Positions 12,175-24,200 of a DNA stretch of 64,000 nt are shown piece after piece (the stretch's first letter is position 1; every line of letters starts with the position of its first letter). Origin of the DNA: Norana najaformis (Eukaryota > Annelida > Clitellata > Crassiclitellata > Hormogastridae); assembly GCA_964023275.1 (NCBI GenBank), contig OZ029915.1:18267775-18331774 (forward strand), given 5' to 3'. The notes under the pieces are model-generated. The model did not search any database, had not been told where the DNA came from, and saw nothing but the letters and a program-made list of their open reading frames with translations. The position numbers and the translations under genes were made by a program.

Positions 12175-13060
12175 CTTGATTCAAACGCAAATCGCTTACA
12201 AAAAAGAGTTCATATCCAACAAGAGAAAGAGATGGCAGTTTGCCATAACGTTGAGGTACGCATTTAAATGTAGCGAGTAAATAATGAACAGAAAACTGAA
12301 TGGGAAAGGACATAAAATGTGGGATGTATAATATCTGGCTGGTCACACAAGTCGTGTTTTGGATAGTCAGTGGAGGGAACAGGAATGAGTCAGGTTGAAT
12401 CAAATGATGATCTGCATCCGCCTCTGAGCCTGCGTAAGATTTCTGTACGCTGTGACAATATCGCAGTCGCTAGATGTTGCTTCAAATAAAACGCTAAGCA
12501 AATTTGTTTCAATTATTTGTTATCTGCGTGTATTTTATTGGTACATCGTGCGTTTGTGTAAAGACCTGCGTGTCTGATAACTGATGGTAACAATTCTATG
12601 AAATCTGTGTTGATGAGCTAAACACATGGAAATATGAGTCGTTAACTGTGTTCCATTCCATCTATGTTTCGGTCTTTGTGTAACGGAAGTGCACTGCCTT
12701 GTATGAACTTCATACCCTAATCGGCTGCTGGTCTGTACTTCGACTTGTTTATGTTAGCAAGGTTTGTAGTATTGACAAACTTAATCAAATTTGAATTTAA
12801 CAAGAGTTACGTATTTTTATTTCATGTGCCATATTCGTCGTCGACTCGTATTTTAACGCAGTCGTGAATGCGAGCGGTGGTCGATTGCCGTCTTGATTAA
12901 TTTAAAATCAAAGATAAATGCTGTGTTTGTGGATTGTTGACGTCAAAGACGGCAAATGGCTTTTAGCTGTAATGGGCATTTATGCAGCGCCATGGTTTGG
13001 AAACTACTTAGTGGTGTGCCACATCTGACAGCCTGACAGAATTGCCACAGTTGTTGGGTC
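12175..13060. promoter_or_regulatory. Divergent upstream region of hnRNP M-like gene and PEX5
   Basis: The hnRNP M-like start codon (12174, minus) and the PEX5 start codon (15221, plus) point away from each other, so their promoters must lie in 12175-15220, or upstream exons exist that I cannot see. This first 0.9 kb is free of recognised repeats and slightly richer in CpG around 12830-12900. I see no convincing TATA box or other named site. Confidence 0.3.
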
Positions 13061-13084
13061 AATCATACGAATTCACCAACACTT

Positions 13085-13261
13085 CACCTCTTTCAGTTTC
13101 TGCGCAGGCCTTTCGCCCAAGACTGAAAACACTTATTTAACAAAAATCTTATCCTAATTCTTCCTCTTCCCCTTATCTCTCTTCTGGCTTCAATTTCAAA
13201 CACCATCAACCCTAGCCGTCTGACTCCCTGACTCCTGGATCTTGACCTGGAACCGAACCCG
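13085..13261 (+). repeat. Left half of a split SINE-like repeat
   Basis: It matches the 63285 copy from TTTCTGCGCAGGCCTTTCGC to GATCTTGACCTGGAACC and is then interrupted by a TIR element. The missing 3' half resumes near 14906 with TTTTTGCCTAG, the same order as the uninterrupted copy at 43945-44135. Confidence 0.7.
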
Positions 13262-14905
13262 GTATGGGTGTAGATTTGTTCTACCTCACCGAATCGCATG
13301 AAATTTTACCAGATGGTAGCTATCATAATAAGTAGTCAAACACGCCTATTCCCGTCTTCTGCAGACGATCCGGCGATTTTCTGTGAATTTTCAAATGAAG
13401 TGAAAAAATTATGCTAATTAATATTTATAAATACTGAAATAACTGCAGCAATTGTAATTGCATCAATTAAGCTTTTAGAAATATTTTGTCTGTTTAGTGC
13501 TTCCTATTAACTTTTTCAATTATACTGGTTTTTTGTGTTGTTCTGCGATCAGTAAATGCCTTCATTTCAAGGTAGTTCCATATTAGCCAGTTATGTTCCG
13601 TCACTGCGTGGTAGCGCTATACAAAATATAAAATATAGATACTTCTGTTTCTTCCACCTATGACGGATACATCAGATTAAATGCTGTCTTAATGAGCATT
13701 GCCTTCATGTCCTGGTTCATTCACTTATACTATCCAGAATTAATTATTGCAATTCAGTGCTTTATGCTTTACCTAAATCTACTCTCTCACCGCTTACCTC
13801 TGTTATTCATGCTGCAGCCCGCCTAGTTAAAAGCCTTGGCCCTCGAGATCACATTACTCATTCTTTACACCAACTTCATTGGTTACCCATTCAGGCCCGA
13901 ATATCTTTCAAAATCTGTCTATTTATGTTCAAAATTATGTCAGGCTCTGCCCCGTCCTACCTGTCCTCTCTGGTTAAACCTTGTACTTCCACTGAGTCCA
14001 GAAGAAGATTGCGTTCGGCTTCAAAAGGGGACTTTGAAATCAGAAGAGTTAACATACAGATTGGTAAAAGAATGTTTGAAGTAGCTGGTCCAGCTGAGTG
14101 GAACTCTTTACCTGAATCTATTCGAAGATGCTCTAAAATAGATAATTTTAAATTAAAACTTAACACTCATTTATTCTCTCAGTACTATAACTAATTATTA
14201 TGTTGTAACATGTCCTTTGAGTGACACATTGTTTTATTAAGGCACGTTATAAATATAAGTTCTATTATTGTATTATTGTCTATGCAAATGAAGACGTAGT
14301 TTATACGCCTTCTTCCAGCTGCGGGTTTCGTGTGAAAAAACTCACAAATCAATTGCTACAAGTAGTAGTTGCCTATATGGCTGTTACACAACACAAAAAT
14401 TACTGTAACTGGTACAGACCACATAATGATTGACGAGCAGACAAAGAAATTAAAACCCTAGCCTACACGTTGAATACCAGACCAACCAAAACTATTGACA
14501 AATCAGGTCAGAACCTTGCTCTCGTTTTTAACAACACAGAATAATTGAGTATTTCTATTATTCAAATGCTGCAGTTATTTCAGCATTTATAAATATTAAT
14601 TAGCATAATTTTTTCATTTCATACTTTAATATTTTTTACTAGTTGATTTGGAATAAGTCAGTGAGTTATTATTAGAAATAAAATTGCGCTACAAAAGTTC
14701 ATCATATATTTGACCACTTCCGGAATCTGGATGAACATCAATGGCGTCGCACCGTTTTACATAGGGAAATATGGCTCTTTGAAAATTCACAGAAAATCGC
14801 CGGATCGTTTGCGGAAGACGGGTATAGGCGCGTTCGACTACTCATTTTGATAGCTACCATCTGGTAAAATTTCATGCGATTCGGTGAGGTAGAACAAATC
14901 TACAC
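13262..14905. mobile_element. DNA element with long terminal inverted repeats, inserted in a SINE-like repeat
   Basis: The left end (GGTATGGGTGTAGATTTG, then TTCTACCTCACCGAATCGC) is matched by the complement of the right end (GGTTCGGGTGTAGATTTG...). The arms stay highly similar for about 135 bp, to GATTTTCTGTGAATTTTCAAA. After about 120 extra bases in the right arm they match again (GAAAAAATTATGCTAATTAA and TGAAATAACTGCAGC). No transposase is visible; the interior holds a LINE fragment. It is a non-autonomous or fold-back element. The superfamily is not clear, because the junctions do not show an unambiguous target duplication. Confidence 0.8.
13750..14290 (+). mobile_element. CR1/L2-like LINE 3' end nested in the TIR element
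   Basis: An open frame at 13757-14194 (145 residues) reads VIHAAARLVKSLGPRDHIT, LHWLPIQARISFKICLFMFK, FEVAGPAEWNSLPESIR and FKLKLNTHLF, the C-terminal domain that follows the reverse transcriptase in CR1/L2-like elements. It ends in a stop, then AT-rich sequence with TATTGTATTATTG. It lies wholly between the inverted arms of the host element. Confidence 0.8.
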
Positions 14906-15000
14906 CCGAACCTTTTTGCCTAGTGATTTTGTTTTGACGGAGTGCCTGTGACTTAGCTTTTGTTGGGCGCTTTAGAAATCTCAAGATTACAATTACAGCC
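14906..15000 (+). repeat. Right half of the split SINE-like repeat
   Basis: It holds TTTTTGCCTAGTGATTTTGT, a GACGGAGTGCCTGTGACTT segment, and the family's 3' signature TTGTTGGGCGCTTTAGAAAT. It continues the repeat broken at 13261. Confidence 0.7.
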
Positions 15001-15220
15001 GTAAGTCTACATCAAACTAAATGGTCTTTGACCAAAGCTCTTTGAGTAATCAATTGGTAATCTCTTAATGATGAGTGTAGCACGGCAAGTCTCCCATGCT
15101 GTGAGTTAATCCTTTGAAATTGAACTGCCTGCATCAATGTTGTTTATGTAAACATCAGTGCAGTTGTGTTTTCTGGCATTCAGTTTGGCGAGTGGTGTTC
15201 TGACAACTAAAACCTCTCAA

Positions 15221-18200
15221 ATGGCTGCCTTTAAGGAATTGATTGACAGAGACTGTGGTGGTGCTAATCCTCTGATGAAGCTAACTTCTCATCTGACTCA
15301 AGACAGAGCTCTGAGACAGGTAAACAAATTGCCTTCCTTTGAAGGAACACAGAATTGACATGTTAGAATAAATTAATTAAGTATTAGAAGCATGCATGAC
15401 ATTCTCGCTATCTGACTAATAAGGCTTAATTTTTTTCAGGACATTAAATCTGAACATAAATTTTGTGATGTGTTGTTGCTAAGCAGTTCAATTGTTTGTT
15501 GCCATGCTTGCTGTGAAAGGTTGTACTGCTGTGGCTTTGATGCCTTTAAGAAGGTTCTGCAGTTGATTAAGGCACAAAACTGTCCAAGTACCTAATCTTT
15601 TTACTAGATAAGAAGTGATTTCCAGGCCTGTTAGGGGGCATCTGGAGGCCCAGGCACACACCAGAAGGGTGACACACATGCTGTGAATGCATTTACCTGA
15701 AATCCAGTCAAAGAAGCATAATGATTTATGCAGACTGCTGTAGTAGTAATGGGCTTATTCTTATAGGTTAATAATGCACAGTTTTTTGTCACCTATGAAG
15801 ACGTAGGGTGGGAGTTGTTGCATTGCACCAACAGTTATCAATCAGTGAAGCACATAGAATAACAGATTTCTTTAGTCTGTTGGAGTCAATAGAAATTAGT
15901 GCACTGTTGTATGCATTTTTGGGCTGAAATATATCATGACCTCGTGGGTAAGGCATCTGAGATACATCTGGAATCAATGGCATCACAGATGTCCAAGATG
16001 AGTCTTATTCACTTCCTGAAGCCTGACTAGCTGTGACATGAGTTTGCTCGCTTATTCATAGCATACCTTCTGATGAGCAACTATTTTCTCTATGATCTTT
16101 GATAGTTGATAGAAATGTGAAGTTCAAGATAGGCAGTTAGTTGGCGATATTGTCTGGATCCAGTCCCGGCTTCTTCAGCTAAGGTATTGCTGTTGCACAC
16201 TTTTGACGTGATGGAATGATTTTAAATATTGAAATTTAAATTACAGTGCTTGTCTTTTCCAGCTTGGGTCCAGTTTAAGGTTGCTGTGCTTGTATACAAG
16301 GCAATTTATGATATAGCACCAAGGTACCTTGTTGACTTGTGCATTCCAGTAATGCTTAATCCCACTAGGGCAAACCTAGATGAGCTTCCCTGGACCAGTC
16401 ATTTTGTCCCAACTTACCAAAAAAGACTTGATTTCTGTGCATTTTCACACACTGATCCTCAGGTGTGGAATTCACTACTCCCTGCTTTGCAGTATGCTTC
16501 TCTTTCTCATCTCATTTTGCAGATAACTGAAGACTTCTCTTTTTCGAGCTACCTTTGTTTTTGAGGTGAATTCACAAATTTGTGCAATGTAAGTATTTGA
16601 ATAATAATAATAATTGTAAATTAAAAGCTCACCATAATTAATACAAGTAACAACAAAAGCAAGAACACTATCAATAGTTTTACACCGTAAAAGCTGCTAA
16701 CTATATTTGAATTTCTGTTGAAGATAATTTATACTTGTGAACATGAAAGACTTTGCCAGTTACCTGGTATGTCTGTTTTTGTGATTTAGGAAGGACTAAG
16801 AAGACAAAGTGATTTGCCATCTTACGAACGTGTAAGTCTAGTTCTTATTAGTGTGTTTGATTTCTTAACTTGCCTTGTAAAACTGTAATTGTAACAGTGG
16901 TTACTGTGTAGCAGGTCCTTCATGCACAATGGCTCTTTGCCATCAATTGATGCTTCGTCATTAGAAAGTGGTGCTTAATAAATACAGAAATAAAATGATA
17001 ATAATAATAACAACAACAGTTTATTCAGAATCCTTAGTGCCTTTGGAGAACTTTTAGGCAACAGACTTTTTAGGACATTTTAGGATCCTAGTGCTTTCTC
17101 TTCCTGTGCTGTTGGTAGTTATTGTGATTATTTGTGACTTTATTTGTTTATTATTACAGAATGTTCCATTTGAATTGGCAACTGAAGATCAGGTTAGAAG
17201 TGTGCAAGCGTGATCTGTTAACGATAAACTTTGAGTAATACATGCTCTTCTCTTCATTCATAAGTGGCATAGTTCTTGTCTCCATGCAGCAAAGTTTTTT
17301 GTGGCAGCTTTGTTTTGTTATTATCTGTCTTTTTGAAACCCTTGGCTTCTTGAGTATGGAATATATGATATTTGCAGGTCATTTGTTTAATTATTATTTA
17401 TGTGTTTGAAAGATATGATATTTTCAGGTGAGCAAGTTCAATGTTGCAAGTACTTAAGTTTCCAACTGCTACTTGTTTATAGTTGGTGAATGAGTTTCTG
17501 ACTGAACAGCACCGCTTCCAGAATGGCCCAATGACATTCCGAATGGATGCTCTTCTGCGAGAGATGCAGGAGATCGAAGGAACCAGAGAAGGATTGTTAC
17601 GAGGTGCAGCCTGTTTAGTACTCTCGTTCGTCAGTGCCTGCAACCACACTCATAAATAAGTGCACTGCTCTTTCATAGTAACAGTTAATGTACATTGTCA
17701 TATTCTTAGTGCCCTGATATTTTCCTTGCCTTGAACAGTTAGCTTAGGACTATCATATATAAAATGTCCTGTTATTCTTAATAATAGTTACTGTTCAGCA
17801 TTTTATGTCCTTAGAGTCTTCATGTGCTTCATGCCAAGCTGATTATAATGAATATCCTTTATGAGCAATTTTGTCTTTTCTTACCAAATGAATGACAACT
17901 TGATCTGATCATTTAACATTTTAACATTTAGCAGTTAACTTTTAACAAGTGAAATTAGACCCTCCTTGTTACAAATTATTTCTTGTTGGTCAGTTGATTT
18001 GATAATTTCATAACTTTAGGTCCTGGTGTGGTTGACTTGGCTGAGAACTGGGCTGAACAGTATCTTGAAGTGACTGACAGACGTCCGCATCCAAATGCAT
18101 CCAATGCACAAGCACTTGACATGCACTGGACTTCAGAGTACTTAAGTTCTGGGATGCCAAATTTGTCATCCACAGAAGAACATCAGTGGGCCAAGGACTA

Positions 18201-21200
18201 TCTGGAACAGAGTGAACATAAACTTTGGTATGTGGTCACACAAATCTGTATACAGCAAAGCAAAGCAACAGTGCTCAGTCTATGCACAGTTCATTCATAT
18301 CTTAAATTAGTATACAGGATAAATGAGCTGAAATTGATAGTACAAAAGCTGTCTCCTGATCAGTGTTCCCTCTAATTCTTTGGAGTCTGCGTGAGCATAA
18401 AATTTCTTTTGTGCAACATTTTACAAGGACGTGTTTGAAATAATATTGCATGTGCAAAAACTTGTTTTGAAGGAAGATTTTTCTTGTGTGCTCCATGTTT
18501 TATTGTGTGCTCGTCTTACAACCTGTGTGTGCGCACATGCGCACAGCTTAGGGGGAACAGTGTTGCTGATTATTGTAATAGTTATGTTTCTGTTCAAGAT
18601 TTGCCTTTGATCTGAACTGATCATTAAAACTTGTCAACTAATAGTGTACCATAACTGAGTTATGGTAATTTTTTCGTGTTTGTTGAGGTAGACCACAGAT
18701 CTGTTAATGTGACTGTGGTAGTATTGTTATGATAAAAACATGTTTTTATGTATGTGTGTGAGTGAGAATTTTTATGTGGGTCTGAATCAGTTAAGTACCA
18801 TGGTCTTCAGGAATCATACTTGAAGGACTTTGAGACCCACCCACTAATATAAGCTCAACAAAAACTCAGCAGTAATGAATAACACATTATGCTTGTATGT
18901 AAAGAGTACATAATCTCCACGTACTGTACGTATGTAGACATCTCATATAGCGACTTTTAAGTACCTCATGAAAGGAAGAGCAAAAAGTTCATTAATTAGT
19001 AAGCAAACAGAAGAGTCATTGCTGGTGGGCTCCTGACACAGAGCCCAACCAACGTATTCGTACCCAGAGTTGACTGTTGGCAGCATGTCCAGAATTCCTA
19101 AGCCATGTCTTCTTTATGTTCTCTGCCTCCCGGCAGGTTCGTATGTCCAATGCCGCCATTTTTCTCTGTTCTGTGCCTCCCTCTTCAGTCCACTGTATCC
19201 CTCCTCTGTCATCATCCAGTCCAGCATCATTGCTCTTGGTCTGCCTCGTGTTCTCTTTCCTTCCATTCTTCCCTCGATGATGTCTTTTAGTAGGGTGTCG
19301 CTTCTCAGGATGTGGCCTATCCATTTCCTCTGTCTTCCTCGTATAGTGCCTATTAAGGATCTTTTTTCCTCCACCAGTTGTATTATCTCTTCATTGGTTA
19401 TGTAGCATCGAAGAAAAGGAATGGTGACAAGTGACAAAGCTCGCAGCACACGATAGCCTCACTGTTCAGCAGTTCCTCACAGATAGCAGAAGACGCAATG
19501 TCCGGACATCCCTCAGCCACTATGTCATTTGATTCCAAGTTCTTAAAGATCCCAAAACAGATGTTGACACAAAACAAGAACGTTGCTGCATACATCTTGC
19601 AGTGTTATATCAGGATGAGTTGCCTGCTGCAGTGTTTGGTAAACATGCAAGAAAAAGCACAAACCTTGAAAAAGCACAAACCTTGAACTATCTCCCCATT
19701 CCTTCTCAAGGTTCTTCCAAAAGTCCTTCTCGAAATTTTCTGCACTGTTGATCATCCGTCCATTTGTCAACTAGTGACTAAAAATTAAATCATTGAAGAC
19801 ACCAATAAAAACATTAAAACAGCAATATTCTTAGAAACAAGACAAAATTGAGTTTGTATATCTGCAACAGATAGAAATAAATGGAAAAGAAGGATCCATG
19901 TGGCTGAACCCTCCCCTAGGAGGGACTAATAATAGGAGGACATTCTTCAACAGCCAGCTCATTTGGTCATAGAGTCTCCTCTGTTGAGCAGTCAGTGCCA
20001 CTCCTAGGACTCTTGGTATTCGCAACTGCAGCTCAATACTGTCCAGACTGTTTACAACCTGTACCCTCTCAAGGTCACAGTCCAATGGCTGCACATCAGG
20101 CTTCGATAACTAGCATCTGAACACCATTCCAAACACATTAAAATGATGACAAAAGAGAGAATGTTTTCATAAACACAGACTGGGTTGCGTTGGGAGTCCA
20201 AATGATTGAAAATTATTGAGCAAAATCCACATGTGACAAACTAATTGATCAGAACGACTTGCTAGACAAGAAGTGCGGCCATCTTAATGTTTTCATACAC
20301 AAAATATGTAGTGTTTGCTAATTTATATGAACATAAAGAGAAAAAAGGGAAAACGATGTTTTAGGTTGGATGAATGCAGGAAAGACATTGAATGTGAATG
20401 CCAAGTTGTTCGGTAAGGACAGTCCTCAACAACTGAGTTTAGGGCTTACCTTGATCTAATTTAGCTTAAGCACTTAAATAGCTAAAATGTCTTAATTTGA
20501 AGCAATTCTTAAGCAAAATTTATGGGGTTTCTGTGGGACAGCTGAAATAATAACACTGACTGTATTATATACACAGATTAACCGTCAGTTGTTTTGGTAT
20601 TTTAGTTGCTTTAAAAGAGACCTGTGAAAGGCTTGAAATAGGTGTTTGATGCCACTGTAGTTTAATGCTGAGCATAACTTGACAATGTAACTGGCATATG
20701 TTAAAGTGGTCCTATTGGTTTATGGCAGTTGCTGAATTACCTTCAGTCAGGTATGTGTACATTAGAAAAATTCTTGATGTTGAAGTGTGTTTGTGTGTGA
20801 GTTTGTGTGTGTGTGTGTATGTATGTATGTGAGGTTTATATGTCAGTAAGTATGATTAAATACTTAACAGTGTGTTTGTTGTAGGACAGAAGAGTTCAAT
20901 CGTGAGCAAGCTTTAAGCCCAAATGTAGAAACAAAAGACGAATTACAGAAAGAAGGGCACGAGGTAGTTTTTCGTGTTTAGTTACCAGTACTACTTTACT
21001 TACTCTAATTATGATTGTTTACTTATAAAGTTGCATGTTAAGATTTGTAATGTGTAATTGCATTACACATTACAATTGTGTAATGATTGTTAAATCATTA
21101 TTCAGTGATTCAACAGATTCAGATTGTTAAAGTGTGGTAGCCAGTTTAGGTTCAATTCTAAGCAAAAACTTAAATTAAGTTCAAAACTTGTTATATCACT

Positions 21201-24200
21201 GTCAGAGTATTGCTCTTTTGTGTACTAAATTGCAACATTAATATTCATTCTATCCAGATTAAGCCCTTCTCTCCAAAACTACATTTTGGATCGCCCAGTA
21301 GATATTGTTGCTCTCAATGAAACTTGGCTCCAACTGTGTGACATACTTTCTTTCATTTAAGATATATCACCTATCTCCTTTTCTCCTAAATGAACCTCAG
21401 CCACAAAATACCTACCAACCTACCTACAAACTTGGTGGTGGAGTTGCTTACTTTTTAGGTCATACCTGAAACTGGCTCACTTCCCTTTGCACATTCCAAC
21501 CCCAGAGTCATTTGAAATCATTATTGCTACCCTGTACTTTGGAAATCAGATGCCTAGCTTGAGAGTTATTGTGCCGTGCAAAAAGTTAGAGATAATATTG
21601 AAGTTTCTAACTTAAATTGCAGTGCCACTTCTTTGCTCACTACCCTTCCAAAACATTACCATATACAAAGTTCAGCTGCTTCTACATAATATCATTGACC
21701 ATTGGAGATTTGCATACCACCCAGATTGTGAATTGAGCATTGGAGAAAGCAATGGTGCATTCAGAAATGGTGGTTTTACCTACCAACCTGCCTTGACAAA
21801 GACAGTTGCCTAAACTCTAGTTTAAACTGTGACCTGACGATAATAGCTGAAGGAGCCCTATGCGTTAGTAACATATGAAAACACTGGCAGAATGTTAGAA
21901 GACATTATGGTGAAACACTTAATGCAACAATGTGCTTTTTGACTTGTCTTGTATAAAAAATACAAACACATACAAATAAATGACATATAGCATTGTTCAA
22001 AATTCATTTCTACACAAATTTCATGTTTACATTTTAACTATGTCTTCAGTGGTTAGTGAGATATGTTTTTACCTTTAAAGGGTGAAATGAACCAAAACCC
22101 CCAAAAATGTCTGACCTGAGCTGGAACTAGGGCTAAAATATATGGCATGCGATAGGTTAATATAACGCCTTTTAACCCAATACAGACGCGTAGGTAGTGA
22201 TTGGTAGTATATAGGTCACGACGAGCTGGTAGTAATTGGTAGTGGGCATGTACTATTATGTAGACGGCTCTCAGCCTATCACAAACGTTATATTTTTGAA
22301 ACCTTACATCAATTAGGCCAAGATATTATAATTAAGTACAGAAATAAGTGGAAGATATTTTTAGAATTCGGTTATAAACATAAAAATCGACCAATCAAAT
22401 CGGACATTTAAATCACGAATTTAAATAACCCAAAATGGCGGCGTGTTGTTGTTGTGGCCTTACTGACGACGAAATTCGGCAAATTCTTGATGAATTTGCA
22501 TCAGATGATGACAGTTTTGACTCATCTGACAATAAAAACCTGTCTTTTGCCACCAGTGAAGAAGATAAAGTGGTTTTGGCTAAAGAACATTCTGACATCG
22601 ACTCCGAATTAGACGGCTACGGATACACGCTAGCGGACAGTGAAACTGGGTCAGGCGGATGACTTGGGCGAGATAGACAGGACTGAACAAGTAGCAGATT
22701 TTCCCATTTGACCCCTAACTGTTCCATTTACAAACGTCTGTGGCGGACCAGCTCCTGATGCACCATTTTTGAAATTTTTCTAACTGCTTTTGGATAAGCT
22801 TTTTTGATGTGATAGTTGAACAGACAGGCCTGCATGGTGAGCAGAGTAGGTCAAATGCACAGAAGGCAGGTAAACCCCACAGAATAAAATGGAAACCTAC
22901 TTCTCCTCTAGCATCTTATGTTTTTGAGAACAAGATCAAGAATCCCAAAGGCTGCCCCAAGAAGGCTCAATATGAATGTGAAGCATGTAAAGTTGCTTTG
23001 TGCAAAGTTTTATGCTTCCACATTTGCAACGAGCAAAATCAGATAGTGGTTCTGTGGAGTGTAAGGAAGGTAAGCAATATAGCACATCGATACAAATTTT
23101 AAAATTTCCATTCTAAATTGTCCTCTTAGAACTGTTCAGTGCAGTCTATTGAGAAAGAGGAGTCGATTCAGGAGCTTCATCCATCTTCAAGGTGACCATC
23201 CAGTGCACTCAGGCATTCATAAAAATGGCCCTTTTGAGAGCTACCAAATATTTGAAAAGGAAACAAACTACAGTGTGTTTGCCTCTCTGTGTGCCTGGCT
23301 TGTTGTAATGTTACTGTTGTCCTGTTGGTGTGCATGCTGCAGTGTTTTTGATGTCGTGGTTGTATTACTATGTATGTGTTTGGGAGGTGATAGGGTGAGT
23401 AGGCAACATGAGTGCCCCAAAATTTTTCTATCAAAAACTGGACTGAAGGATTGAAAGAGTAGATAAAAAGCTAAAGAATGATGTTAACCTCAACTCTGTA
23501 TGCCAAAAATTACCAAGATCTGATAAGTTAAAAATTTCTTACTTTTTAGGCATTTCTTGTTACTCCTCTGGTACGACTACTGTCTGCATACTAAAAATAT
23601 TATATCTCCTTCATTTATGAAAATATTTTCAAACTTTTTGGAGGTTTTGTCTGATATTAATTGCTGCACAGTTCATATGCTGACATTACATGAGTTGTCG
23701 CTTAAAATGTTTTCTATAGGGATTTGAACATGAAAAAAGTTTTCAAATGGGGTGGGTACAGTTTGGGGCAACTATGAGTACCTCCAAAGATTTTTCTCAA
23801 AAATTGGAAACATGGTTTGAAAGAGGAAATAAAATGCTAAAGAATGATATTAACCTCAACTCTGTGTGTCAAAGAATGACCAAGATCTGATAAGTTAGAC
23901 ATTTCTTACTTTTCAGGTGTTTTCTTATATTTCCTTCAAATTGTACGACTTCATCTCACATACTAAAAATACTGTATCTCCTTCATTTATGAAAATATTT
24001 TCAAAATTCTTGTGAGGTTTTGTCTGGTATTGATTTCTGCACGATTTTTATGCTGACACTACATATGTTGTCACTGAAATTTATTTTCCATAGGAGCCTG
24101 AACATGAAAAAAGTTTTAAACATGGGGTGGGGTACGGTTTGGGGCAACTTTGGGTACCCCAAAATTTTTGTATCAAAAACTAGACGAATGGATGGGAAGA

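Noticed and set aside
19070-19405. Plus-strand frames opposite the RTE fragment
   Set aside because: They are antisense shadows of the minus-strand RTE LINE C-terminus, which has clear family motifs.
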